NCBI GenBank assembly: GCA_021372695.1
Contig: JAJFTY010000040.1
Span: forward strand, 1 to 14,732
Direction: 5' to 3'
DNA: 14,732 nt
Source: Deltaproteobacteria bacterium
GTDB lineage: Bacteria > Desulfobacterota > Syntrophia > Syntrophales > UBA5619
A program made the translations under genes and the position numbers. The number at the start of each line of letters is the position of its first letter. Positions within the stretch are counted from its first letter, which is position 1. The notes beneath the pieces were generated by a model. It saw nothing but the letters and a program-made list of their open reading frames with translations, was not told where the DNA came from and ran no database searches. Below, piece after piece: positions 1 to 7,061 of this stretch.

Positions 1-96
1 CCCCGGGTCGTCCTCTCCAACTCCTTCGCCTTCGGCGGAAACAACACGACGGTCATTTTCGGCCGCTTCCGGGACGAGGGAGGGCAGCATGGCTGA
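1..96 (+). CDS. Beta-ketoacyl-ACP synthase, C-terminal fragment (cut by window edge)
   Basis: Frame 1 is open from the first base to a TGA at 94-96 and encodes the last 31 residues of a protein. The stretch SNSFAFGGNNTTVIFGR matches the C-terminal signature of FabF/FabB-type condensing enzymes (the FGFGGTN-type loop near the active site followed by the final beta strand). The catalytic Cys and two His residues would lie upstream, outside the window. The reading frame overlaps the next gene by 8 bp (ATGGCTGA at 89-96), so the two are probably translationally coupled. As the next gene is a ketosynthase-fold protein without catalytic residues, this fragment is likely the active KS partner. The family call is fairly safe; the pathway is inference. 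Confidence 0.8.
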   Translation, partial: PRVVLSNSFAFGGNNTTVIFGRFRDEGGQHG

Positions 97-1318
97 TCAC
101 GCCGACAGGCGCGTTTGCGTCACCGGGATCGGAATGGTGACCCCGCTGGGGGTCGGAAAAGGGCGCTTCTGGGAAGCGCTCCGGTCCGGCGAAAAGGGTA
201 TCCGGGAGATCGCCGCTTTTCCGACGGTCGGGCTGGGATCGCATCTCGGCGCCGAAGTCCACGATTTCCAGCCGCGAGACTTCGTCACCCTGAAGAATCT
301 GCGGAAAATGGACCGCCTTTCCGCCATGACGACCGCCTCCGTCCGGATGGCGCTGGAAGACGCCGGGATCACCGTCTCACCTGCCAACCGCGACCGGATC
401 GGCATCGTCATGGGGACCGCTTTCGGGAATACCGAGCAGAAGGTCCAGAGCGCCCGGATCCTCTTTACAGAGGGGCCGGGGATGGTCAACCCGATCCACG
501 TGCCGAATACCGTGATGAACGCCCCGGCCGGCCACGCCTCGATCGAACTGGGCTTCCGCGGGGTGAATACGACCGTCAACCATCTGGCCGTCTCGGCCGA
601 GGCGGCCATCGCCTATGCCTCCATGGAGATCCGGCGCGGCGCGGCGGATGTGATCCTGGCCGGCGGCGCAGACATCCTGTCGCCTTTCTTCTACGAGGCT
701 CTCTGTCGTTTTCGCTCCCTCTCTCCCGTGGATGGAGGCGTCGAGGGAGCCCGTCCGTTCGACATGGCCCGCAACGGGCCGGTCATGGGTGAGGGTTGCG
801 GGATCGTCTGCCTGGAGGCTGGTGAGTCGGTTGTCGGGCGGGGGGCCGCTTCCTACTGTGAGATTTCGGGGTGGGGGATGGCTTCTGCGCCTTCGGAGCC
901 TGCGGGATGGTCCGGCGACCCGCGCGGCTTCCAACTTGCGCTGGAGCGCGCCCTCCGGATGGCGGGCGCGAAGGCGCCGGAGATCGACTGCATCGCCGCT
1001 GCGGGCAACGGCGGAGGCGAGCCAGACGCGATGGAGGCCCAGGTGTATGGCCGGCTCTTCGGCGGCGAACGACCCGGGCCGCTCATCACAACGCTCAAGG
1101 GGGCAACAGGAGAGATCTTCGCCTCCGGAGGGATCCGTGCCGCGGCCCTGACCCTGGCCATCCGGGCAGGGGTGGTTCCGCCCACGGCCGGTCTGCTGCG
1201 CCCCATCTCCACCCTTCCCTTTGTCATCGGTACGGCCAGACAGCGGATGGTGGGGAAGGCGCTCCTGAGCGGGATCTCATTCGGGGGGACCTTCGTGGGC
1301 CTCGTGTTCCAGAAGTGA
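89..1318 (+). CDS. Ketosynthase-fold protein lacking the catalytic triad (chain-length-factor-like)
   Basis: A 409-residue protein, full length for FabF/KS-alpha/beta enzymes. Landmarks of the thiolase fold are present: VCVTGIGMVTPLG at the N terminus, ADVILAGGAD (about 186-194), FDMARNGPVMGEGCGIV (224-240) and GISFGGTFVGLVF at the C terminus. The active-site positions are not conserved. The nucleophilic Cys of the TACTSG motif aligns with Ala167 (HLAVSA), the first His of NAHGT aligns with Ala305 (AAAGNG) and the second His of TGHLLG aligns with Glu342 (TGEIFA). The Lys five residues before that last site is kept (Lys337). Such proteins cannot condense alone; in aryl-polyene and type II polyketide systems they act as the chain-length-factor half of a KS heterodimer. 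The 8-bp overlap with the upstream KS tail supports this. The alignment was made by eye, so single positions could shift by one. Confidence 0.8.
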   Translation: MADHADRRVCVTGIGMVTPLGVGKGRFWEALRSGEKGIREIAAFPTVGLGSHLGAEVHDFQPRDFVTLKNLRKMDRLSAMTTASVRMALEDAGITVSPANRDRIGIVMGTAFGNTEQKVQSARILFTEGPGMVNPIHVPNTVMNAPAGHASIELGFRGVNTTVNHLAVSAEAAIAYASMEIRRGAADVILAGGADILSPFFYEALCRFRSLSPVDGGVEGARPFDMARNGPVMGEGCGIVCLEAGESVVGRGAASYCEISGWGMASAPSEPAGWSGDPRGFQLALERALRMAGAKAPEIDCIAAAGNGGGEPDAMEAQVYGRLFGGERPGPLITTLKGATGEIFASGGIRAAALTLAIRAGVVPPTAGLLRPISTLPFVIGTARQRMVGKALLSGISFGGTFVGLVFQK

Positions 1319-1485
1319 AGTCTTGCATCATCACGATCCCGAAGGAGCCGGACAGATCGTCGGATAAAGGTGTGGAGAAAAAACCCGAATCCCTGTACAA
1401 CGCCTGAACCGTCTCCATTTCATTGTGGCCTCTGCAGGGGAGGGGATGAAGAGGGAAAGGGCAATCGCGAGGATATAAAGAAAGC

Positions 1486-2409
1486 ATGGCAAAAAAAATC
1501 GGCATCGCCCTGGGCAGCGGATCCGCCCGGGGATGGTCTCATATCGGCGTGATCCGGAGCCTGATCGCGGCCGAGATTCCGGTGGAGATCGTCTGCGGCG
1601 CCTCGGTCGGAGCGCTGGTGGCCGGTTCGTTCGCCGCCGGTTTTCTCGACCCCCTGGACCGGTGGGCGAGGCGGCTGAACTGGTCGCACCTCATCGGCTT
1701 CATGGACATGGCGATCCCCCGGTCGGGACTGGTCGAGGGGGAGAAGATCTCCTCATATCTGCGCGAGGTCCTCTCCGATCCGATGATCGAAAACCTGCCG
1801 GTGCCGTTTGCCGCTGTGGCCACCGATCTCAAGACGGGCAAAGAGGTGTGGATCCGTGAGGGGTCCCTCATCGATGCCGTCCGCGCCAGCATTTCACTCC
1901 CGGGGATTTTCACCCCCTTCGGGCGGAACGGCCAATGGCTGGTCGACGGCGGGCTGGTCAATCCCGTTCCCGTATCGTTGTGCCGGATGATGGGTGCCGA
2001 GATCGTCATCGCCGTCAATCTGAACTCGGACATCATGAGAAAGCCGCGCCTCCGCCAGATGGCCGATCCTCCGGTCAACGGAAACGGGGTCTCGCCCCGG
2101 GCCCAGGGCCGCTGGGCGGCCTTTCTCAGCCGGACGGCGCAGCAGGGGAATCTGACCCTCTTCCGGCAGCTTTTTCAGGAGCAGCCCGGCCCCGGGCCGA
2201 CGCTCTTCGATGTGATGGCGACCTCCGTGAAGATCATGCAGGATGCCATCACCCGCCAGCGGCTGCTCGACGACCCGCCGGACATCCTGGTCCGTCCCAA
2301 GCTGGCCGATATCGGGCTGATGGAGTTCAACCGGGCCGGCGAAGCGATCGAGGAGGGGACGCGCGCCATGGACCTGCTGATCCCCATGCTCCGAGACCTG
2401 ATGGACTAA
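1486..2409 (+). CDS. Patatin-like phospholipase family protein (RssA/NTE-type)
   Basis: A 307-residue protein with the full catalytic set of a bacterial patatin-like serine hydrolase: an N-terminal glycine-rich oxyanion loop (GSGSARGWSHIG, about 10-21), a nucleophile elbow GASVG with Ser40, and the second dyad residue Asp154 in VDGGLVNPVPV. No signal peptide or membrane segment is seen, so a cytoplasmic acyl-hydrolase or lysophospholipase is expected; the true substrate is unknown. The block IRASISLPGIFTPF-like region just before the Asp is typical of the RssA subgroup. The C-terminal portion after about residue 180 is less conserved and helical. A weak Shine-Dalgarno (GAGGA at 1469-1473) precedes the ATG by 12 nt. 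A 167-nt gap separates it from the ketosynthase gene, so it may or may not share that transcript. Confidence 0.88.
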   Translation: MAKKIGIALGSGSARGWSHIGVIRSLIAAEIPVEIVCGASVGALVAGSFAAGFLDPLDRWARRLNWSHLIGFMDMAIPRSGLVEGEKISSYLREVLSDPMIENLPVPFAAVATDLKTGKEVWIREGSLIDAVRASISLPGIFTPFGRNGQWLVDGGLVNPVPVSLCRMMGAEIVIAVNLNSDIMRKPRLRQMADPPVNGNGVSPRAQGRWAAFLSRTAQQGNLTLFRQLFQEQPGPGPTLFDVMATSVKIMQDAITRQRLLDDPPDILVRPKLADIGLMEFNRAGEAIEEGTRAMDLLIPMLRDLMD

Positions 2410-2435
2410 GAGAGTGCTGAAAGACACCCCACTGG

Positions 2436-2663
2436 GCAGGCTGTTCAAAAATGTTCAGATGCAAGGCGCGCAAAAAACGAAGAGCGAGGCGTATACAGAA
2501 ATACGTTGAGCGATGAGGTTTGCAGCGCAACGCAGCAGATGAGCGTTTTGGAAGCCCGCCCGTGGGCGGTGCTTCCCGGCAAGGAAGCCTTCGGTTCTTG
2601 ATTACGCCCTCCGGCCCGCGTGCGGGCGGAACCGGCGGGATGCGCTCCCGGTCAACAGCCTGC
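2436..2663. repeat. MITE/REP-like intergenic element with 10-bp terminal inverted repeats
   Basis: The 228-nt stretch is bounded by GCAGGCTGTT (2436-2445) and its exact reverse complement AACAGCCTGC (2654-2663). It has no coding capacity. Inside it are several palindromes: CGTAT/ATACG (2490-2505); a long hairpin at 2550-2576 in which GGAAGC pairs with GCTTCC and CCGCCC with GGGCGG, with one bulged T; and GCCCGC-GT-GCGGGC at 2614-2627. GCTTCC (2571-2576) can also pair with GGAAGC at 2583-2588. The layout resembles non-autonomous, structure-rich intergenic repeats that begin with GGCTGTTCAAAAA in deltaproteobacterial genomes (from memory, not searched). It sits between convergent genes and its right end is the first base of the minus-strand gene's stop codon, so it may also serve as a bidirectional transcription end. 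No target-site duplication was identified. Confidence 0.6.
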
Positions 2664-3406
2664 TAAATCGTCATTTCCAGTCCGTCCACTCCCGCCGTCG
2701 TTGCCGGGAAGATCCGGGCGGCAACCTTCTCCGACTCCTCACGCTCGACAAGGCTCCGGTAAATCCCTGCATCGAAATGGGTGAGGACGAGGCGTTTTGC
2801 CGCCGCCTCCACGGCGATCCGTGCCGCGGTCTCGGGATTGAGATGGGGCCAGGTCTCGCTGGACTGGCCTTGCTTGAAGGCGCACTCCGTGATCAAAAGA
2901 TCCGCCGAGCGTCCCAGGGCCACCGCATTTTCGCAATAACCCGTGTCGGGGCAGTAGGCGATCATCCGGTCGTCGACGGCGATTCGGTATCCGAGGGTCA
3001 GCGATGTGTGGCGAAGCGGCATGGCCTCGACGGGGAAGGGGAGGGAAGCGGCCTCTTCCGGCATTTCCGTGATCGTGACCGGATAGGGAAGCCCGGCGAT
3101 GGGAACCGTGAACGGGACGTTGAGAAAGGTTCCCAGGATCTCACGGCTCCCGGCCGGCCCGCAGATGCGGAGCCCCTTCGGGAAACGGAACTTCGTGAGG
3201 ATATGGAGCCCTTCGATATGATCGATGTGGAAGTGGCTGAGGAATAGAAAGACCGGCTTATTGCCGTCGATGTGGCTTTCCACCCGGTGGATGCCGTTCC
3301 CGGCGTCGAGAAGAATATCGTACCCCTCGGTCTTCAAGAGGGTGCAGACCGTATTGCCGGTTTCCGTATCGTACCAGCCGTTCGTACCCAGAAAGATCGC
3401 CTTCAT
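2663..3406 (-). CDS. Metallo-beta-lactamase-fold hydrolase (RNase Z-like)
   Basis: A 247-residue MBL-fold protein. It starts MKAIFLGTNGWYDTETGNT, the usual first strand and substrate loop of RNase Z/ElaC-like and phosphodiesterase-like members, and carries the metal motif SHFHIDHIEG (His58, His60, Asp62, His63). Further likely ligands are His133 (LRHTS), Asp154 (CPDTGY) and His210 (LTHFD); His188 lies in HLNPETAARIA. It is shorter than bacterial RNase Z (about 300 residues) and shows no clear exosite arm, so tRNA 3' processing should not be assumed; a small-molecule or cyclic-nucleotide phosphodiesterase role is equally possible. It is the only minus-strand gene, converging with the patatin gene across the repeat. 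Its start is preceded on its own strand by a G-rich tract (GGGGGGTGGGAG) abutting the ATG. Confidence 0.85.
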   Translation of the reverse strand: MKAIFLGTNGWYDTETGNTVCTLLKTEGYDILLDAGNGIHRVESHIDGNKPVFLFLSHFHIDHIEGLHILTKFRFPKGLRICGPAGSREILGTFLNVPFTVPIAGLPYPVTITEMPEEAASLPFPVEAMPLRHTSLTLGYRIAVDDRMIAYCPDTGYCENAVALGRSADLLITECAFKQGQSSETWPHLNPETAARIAVEAAAKRLVLTHFDAGIYRSLVEREESEKVAARIFPATTAGVDGLEMTI

Positions 3407-3612
3407 CTCCCACCCCCCGCAGCTTTTTTTTGGGGCAATGTCTTTGCGCTGTTCCTATACCTCAGGGGGCGCCGTCACACAACCCCTTTATGGATGGCAT
3501 CCTCTGCACGACACGCCAAGGTCGTCATCAATCCTGGGATCAGCCTGCCGTGTTGTTTTGGGCGGAATCGTGATATGGATAGGCCTCAATCCGTGCGAAG
3601 ATCGGAGGGAAT

Positions 3613-4677
3613 ATGCGTCATTGGTGGTTCATGGCCCTGCTGGCCCTGGCCTCCCCCGCATGGGGCGCCGAATGGAAACCGCTGCCCTCGACGGCAGATC
3701 ACCAATCCCAGGTCGATCTGGAATCGGTCGGCACCTACACCGTCTTTCTCTTGAACCGCGCGTATGTTCAGCCGCAGAAACTGGCATCGGGCAAGAGCTA
3801 CTCCACGATGCGCACCCAGTATTTCGCGCTCTGCGGCGAAGGAAAGGTCTCGCTGGAGTCGGCCACGTACTTTGCCGAAGGCGGGAAACCGACGCACATC
3901 GATTTCCGGAGGGATTGGAAAGCGAAGTTTGTCCCACCTGAGAAAGGTTCCGACGTCGAAGCGGCCATGGCGCTCGCCTGCGGCCGTACCATTGCGGGCG
4001 ATGGGGCCGGGGCGGCTGCGATGAGGAAATCCGCTGCGGCGAGGCCGGCTGGCGGGAGCGTTTCGACGGGATCGGGCATCGTGATCAACCGGGACGGCGT
4101 GATCCTGACCAATGAGCACGTGGTCCGGCAATGCGACGCCTTTCAGGTCGTTCTCGATCCCAGCCGCACCGTCCGGGCGACGCTGCGGGCTGCCGATGCG
4201 GCCCGGGACCTTGCGCTGCTTTGGGTGGAGGGTCCGCTGCCGCAGGCTGCTCAGATCCGGCAGGAGGCGGCGCCCAGACTGGGCGAGCCGGTCGCGGTCA
4301 TCGGGTACCCGCTCGTCCAGGTGCTCAGCGCACAGCCCAAGGTCAGCTTCGGCCATGTGAACTCCCTGGTCGGCGTGAAGGGGAATCCCGGCCAGATGCA
4401 GATCGATGTCCCGATCCAGCGGGGAAACAGCGGAGGGCCGGTGATCGATGCGGCGGGCAACGTGATCGGCATCGTCGTCTCCAAGCTCGATGCCCTGAAG
4501 CTCGCGAAAAGCACCGGCGATTTGCCGCAGAACATCAATTTCGCGATTCGCGGCGACGTCGTGCGCTCATTCCTCGATGCCCAAGAGGTCGATTTCGCGT
4601 CTTCCTCCGCTTCCGGCAAACTAGAGAACACCGAAATCGCCGACCGGGGCGCCGCAATCACCGTGCTCGTTCGCTGA
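3613..4677 (+). CDS. Exported trypsin-like serine protease (S1C/DegP-like) with N-terminal accessory domain
   Basis: A 354-residue protein. Residues 1-18 (MRHWWFMALLALASPAWG) form a signal peptide with an Ala-x-Gly type cleavage site, so it acts in the periplasm or outside. Residues about 20-125 form a small beta-rich domain (WKPLP...VDLESVGTYTVFLLNRAY...TQYFALCGEGK) that resembles the surface-adhesin-E type domain; this resemblance is from memory and tentative. A low-complexity Ala/Gly linker (about 129-150) leads to a trypsin-like domain with GSGIVINRDGVILTNEHVV (His169), ARDLALL (Asp199) and GNSGGPVID (Ser273), a complete catalytic triad. There is no PDZ domain, unlike true DegP/DegQ. GGAGG at 3604-3608 lies 4 nt before the ATG. 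It is probably monocistronic: a 206-nt gap precedes it and a separate promoter follows. Confidence 0.85.
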   Translation: MRHWWFMALLALASPAWGAEWKPLPSTADHQSQVDLESVGTYTVFLLNRAYVQPQKLASGKSYSTMRTQYFALCGEGKVSLESATYFAEGGKPTHIDFRRDWKAKFVPPEKGSDVEAAMALACGRTIAGDGAGAAAMRKSAAARPAGGSVSTGSGIVINRDGVILTNEHVVRQCDAFQVVLDPSRTVRATLRAADAARDLALLWVEGPLPQAAQIRQEAAPRLGEPVAVIGYPLVQVLSAQPKVSFGHVNSLVGVKGNPGQMQIDVPIQRGNSGGPVIDAAGNVIGIVVSKLDALKLAKSTGDLPQNINFAIRGDVVRSFLDAQEVDFASSSASGKLENTEIADRGAAITVLVR

Positions 4678-4883
4678 ATCAGCGACACCGCGCAGCCGGC
4701 CAAGCCTCCGGCGCAACCCTTACCTTCTTTCCCGATCTTTTCGATCCCCCATTGTCCGGCGAAACGGCCCGGCAAAAATCGAACCGCCCCATGGAGAGGT
4801 CAGCGGAGAGAGCGGAATCCCGTCTCCACGACCCACAGGCGGCGGCATCGGCGAGACCACCCCCAGGGACGAAAAAAAAAGAT
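4678..4883. other. Non-coding stretch between protease and regulator promoter
   Basis: This is the first part of a 333-nt gene-free interval (4678-5010). It holds only a weak hairpin GCCGG/CCGGC (4695-4712) followed by a pyrimidine-rich run that might help end protease transcription, and a short A-run (4872-4880) just before the promoter at 4884. I see no gene or RNA family here. Confidence 0.4.
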
Positions 4884-4912
4884 TTGACATCGGCGGGCAG
4901 TTTTGTTATTAG
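4884..4912 (+). promoter_or_regulatory. Sigma-70-type promoter P1 of the IclR regulator/TRAP-1/catabolic operon
   Basis: A perfect -35 box TTGACA (4884-4889) is followed after 17 nt by TATTAG (4907-4912) as -10. An A-rich tract lies directly upstream and could act as an UP-like element. The predicted transcription start is near 4919, giving a leader of about 92 nt before the regulator ATG at 5011. The same layout recurs at 12673-12701. Confidence 0.78.
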
Positions 4913-4936
4913 GAACACGGTTCCGCATTATGGAAC
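4912..4936 (+). promoter_or_regulatory. Predicted IclR-family operator O1
   Basis: A perfect inverted repeat GTTCC-GCATTAT-GGAAC lies at 4920-4936. A third half-site, GGAAC at 4912-4916, forms another palindrome with the left arm (GGAAC-ACG-GTTCC, 4912-4924). The site begins at the -10 box and covers the predicted start, so binding should block transcription. The core recurs with one arm mismatch (GTTTC) at 12709-12725 with identical spacing from its promoter. Assignment to the adjacent IclR protein is inference from position and symmetry. Confidence 0.75.
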
Positions 4937-5010
4937 TTACTCTCTGGCGGAGGATCCCCTTCCGCCGGTCCGGCAGGGTGATCGCCCTTATTGAAGAAGG
5001 ACAGGAGCCT

Positions 5011-5835
5011 ATGGAACGCAAAACAGCCCAATCCAAGCCGAACAATCTGGTCCAGACTATCGAGCGGGTATCCCTCATCCTCGATATGGTGGGGAACGCC
5101 CCCCACGGGATGAGCATCAAGGATCTCTCTGCGGGCCTGAATCTTCCGAAGGGGACGATTCACCGCATTCTCTCCTCTCTTTCCTATTTCGGCTACATTC
5201 GCCAGGATCCGGAGACGAAGATCTATTTTCTGGGCCTGAAGCTGATGGATCTGAATGCACAGTTGAGCAACCAACTCGATTTCCGCAAGGTCGCGGAGCC
5301 GATCCTGAGGGATCTGGTGGAGAGGACCAAACAGACGGCGCATCTGGTCATCCTGGACCGGGAAGAGGTGGTCTATATCGACAAGATCGAAACACAGCAA
5401 CCGGCCGGCGGCCTGAAAATGGCGTCACGCATCGGTTCGCGGAATCCGATTCACAGCAGTGCGGTAGGGAAGGCGCTGCTCGCCCATCTGCCGGAGGAGG
5501 CCTGGGAAGCCTTCCTGCAAGACAAGGGGCTTCCCCGGCGCACCGTGAACACCATCACGGACCCCGTAACATTCCGAAGCCATCTGAAAAGCGTCCGGAG
5601 TCAGGGATACGCGATCGACGACGAGGAGAACGAACAGGGAATCCGTTGCGTGGGCGCCCCCATTTTTGACGGGAAAGGGCGGCCTGTGGCCGCCGTCAGC
5701 CTTTCGGGTTCCGTCTTCCAGGTGACCAGGAAAGCCGTCCACGATGTCATGAAGGGAGAGGTGATGGATGCCGCAGCCGAGATTTCCCGGAGACTGGGTT
5801 TTTCGGGCGAAATGCCGGGACGCAGCAGGAGTTAG
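5011..5835 (+). CDS. IclR-family transcriptional regulator (likely local repressor of the ketodeoxyuronate regulon)
   Basis: From the ATG at 5011 the protein has 274 residues, normal for IclR. A winged helix-turn-helix covers about 12-75 (SIKDLSAGLNLPKGTIHRILSSL), followed by the effector domain (about 90-265) with YIDKIETQQP, HSSAVGKALLAH and the IclR signature around GYAIDDEENEQG and RCVGAPIFD. The frame is open upstream to 4903, but that would run through the promoter and operator; ACAGGAG at 5001-5007 next to the ATG supports the 5011 start. It is the first gene of the operon and is preceded by a palindrome (4920-4936) also found before the second TRAP operon, so autorepression and control of both units are predicted. 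By analogy with KdgR, an IclR-family regulator responding to KDG, a pathway intermediate is the likely effector, but this is not shown by the sequence. Confidence 0.92.
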   Translation: MERKTAQSKPNNLVQTIERVSLILDMVGNAPHGMSIKDLSAGLNLPKGTIHRILSSLSYFGYIRQDPETKIYFLGLKLMDLNAQLSNQLDFRKVAEPILRDLVERTKQTAHLVILDREEVVYIDKIETQQPAGGLKMASRIGSRNPIHSSAVGKALLAHLPEEAWEAFLQDKGLPRRTVNTITDPVTFRSHLKSVRSQGYAIDDEENEQGIRCVGAPIFDGKGRPVAAVSLSGSVFQVTRKAVHDVMKGEVMDAAAEISRRLGFSGEMPGRSRS

Positions 5836-5943
5836 GCAATCGCGGGTTGAAGCGAGGGCAAGAGGCCGCCGGCGATCGTTCGATGGATCAGGGGGGTGCC
5901 GGCGGGATTTCATTTTGAAACCATTATGAATCGGGGGGAAAAT

Positions 5944-6933
5944 ATGAAAAAAACAGTGTTGATGGTTCTTCTGTTGTCGGTCGTTTTCATTCCGTTTGCC
6001 CATGGGGCCTCTTCCAAACCGATTGAGATGAAGCTGGGCCATTTCGCTGCGGATGCCCACCCGGGCAACCTGGCCAGCAAGATGTTCGCCGAGGCAGTTG
6101 AAAAACGGACGAACGGGGCGATCAAGGTCACGATCTATCCCAACAACGCCTTGGGCGCACCGCCGGAGGTCCTCGAGCAGAACATCCTGGGTGCCGTGGA
6201 CATGAGCCTGCCCACGCAGGGGCAGTTGGGGAAGTATTCCAAGAAATTCAATTGCGTCATGCTGCCCTTCATGTTCAACGACTACGCCCAGGCCGACAAG
6301 GTTCTGGACGGCGTATTCCTCAAATGGGCCGCGCCGGATCTGGACAAGGCCGGGCTGGTGTTCCTCTCCAACTGGGAATGGGGATTCCGCAACCTGACGA
6401 ACAGCAAGCATCCGGTCAACGTTCCGGCGGATGTGAAGGGGCTCAAGATCCGCACCCCGCCGGAACTGCCCACGCAGGCGGCCATGGAGGCGCTGGGCGC
6501 CGTTGTGGCTACGATCAATTTTAATGAGCTTCAGATGGCCCTGAAAACGGGGGTCGTCGACGGCCAGGAAAACCCGATCGCTGTCATCCACTCCAACAAG
6601 ATCTACGAAACGCAAAAATATCTGGCCATGACCGGCCACAACTACGGCTCGATGGTCCACGTGATCAGCAAGAAGGTCTGGGACAAACTGACTTCGGCGC
6701 AGCAGAAAATCGTCCGCGAGGAGAGCAAAAAAGCCGGCGACTGGATGAGGAAGAGCTGCCGCGACGCCGAATCGACGCAGATCAAGGATCTTCAGGGATT
6801 CGGGATGGAGGTCACCTATCCCGACAAGAAGGCCTTCAAAGCGCTCATGAAGCCTGCCTACGACCGGATGGCTGCCATCGCGGGCGAGGACAACATCGCG
6901 ACCTTCACCAAGATGGTGGAGGCGGCGAAGTAG
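5944..6933 (+). CDS. dctP: TRAP transporter 1 substrate-binding protein (DctP family)
   Basis: From the ATG at 5944 the protein has 329 residues, typical for DctP. Residues 1-21 form a signal peptide (MKKTVLMVLLLSVVFIPFAHG) with likely cleavage at AHG-A; mature protein is periplasmic. The fold markers are VDMSLPTQGQLG, LPFMFNDY, the substrate-carboxylate-binding Arg170 in GLKIRTPPELPTQ, and DGQENP (about 206-211). Upstream in-frame ATGs exist (5896, 5929) but G6 at 5933-5938 lies 5 nt before 5944 and the signal peptide starts there. It lies 108 nt after the regulator gene with no convincing promoter of its own, so it is probably read through from P1. Context suggests an acidic sugar (uronate, unsaturated uronide or KDG) as ligand; the sequence alone does not fix it. 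Confidence 0.92.
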   Translation: MKKTVLMVLLLSVVFIPFAHGASSKPIEMKLGHFAADAHPGNLASKMFAEAVEKRTNGAIKVTIYPNNALGAPPEVLEQNILGAVDMSLPTQGQLGKYSKKFNCVMLPFMFNDYAQADKVLDGVFLKWAAPDLDKAGLVFLSNWEWGFRNLTNSKHPVNVPADVKGLKIRTPPELPTQAAMEALGAVVATINFNELQMALKTGVVDGQENPIAVIHSNKIYETQKYLAMTGHNYGSMVHVISKKVWDKLTSAQQKIVREESKKAGDWMRKSCRDAESTQIKDLQGFGMEVTYPDKKAFKALMKPAYDRMAAIAGEDNIATFTKMVEAAK

Positions 6934-6946
6934 TCTGATCGGAAAT

Positions 6947-6996
6947 CGGCAGGGCATCGGGACCGGACGCAATCGCCGATCCCGATGCCTTTGCCG
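6947..6996 (+). promoter_or_regulatory. Intercistronic stem-loop between dctP and dctM of TRAP 1
   Basis: GGCATCGGGA (6953-6962) pairs perfectly with TCCCGATGCC (6980-6989) around a 17-nt loop. A lower stem CGGCA (6947-6951) with TGCCG (6992-6996) extends it past a small internal bulge. It lies 13 nt after the dctP stop and is not followed by a T-run. It is more likely an mRNA-stabilising or partial-termination element that raises the binding protein over the membrane subunits than a full terminator. Confidence 0.65.
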
Positions 6997-7061
6997 TCAT
7001 CCTTTCATCGTCGGGAAGATCGGAACCAAACGCAAGTCCGGATGCATCCAAGGGGCCATCC

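Noticed and set aside
3553..3581. TTGTTT plus a TATGGA-like box as a promoter for the serine protease
   Set aside because: Spacing is 15 nt for the better -10 candidate and both boxes are weak.
4695..4735. GCCGG/CCGGC hairpin with pyrimidine-rich tail after the protease as a terminator
   Set aside because: The stem is only 5 bp and the T content of the tail is low; not strong enough to call.
4903..5010. Upstream extension of the IclR gene to an ATG-like start at 4903
   Set aside because: The extension would overlap the -10 box and operator, and the added residues do not resemble IclR N termini; the 5011 ATG has its own ribosome binding site.
5908..5928. Palindrome TTTCA-TTT-TGAAA (5908-5920) followed by a CATTATG block before dctP1, partly like the IclR operator
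   Set aside because: Only the right part resembles O1/O2 (about 9 of 17 positions), arm spacing differs and no -35/-10 pair fits around it. dctP1 is better explained by read-through from P1.
5425..6972. Long minus-strand open frame (about 515 codons) opposite the regulator and dctP1
   Set aside because: It runs antisense through two clear genes, has a composition rich in His/Arg/Leu typical of GC-driven shadow frames, and shows no recognisable domain.
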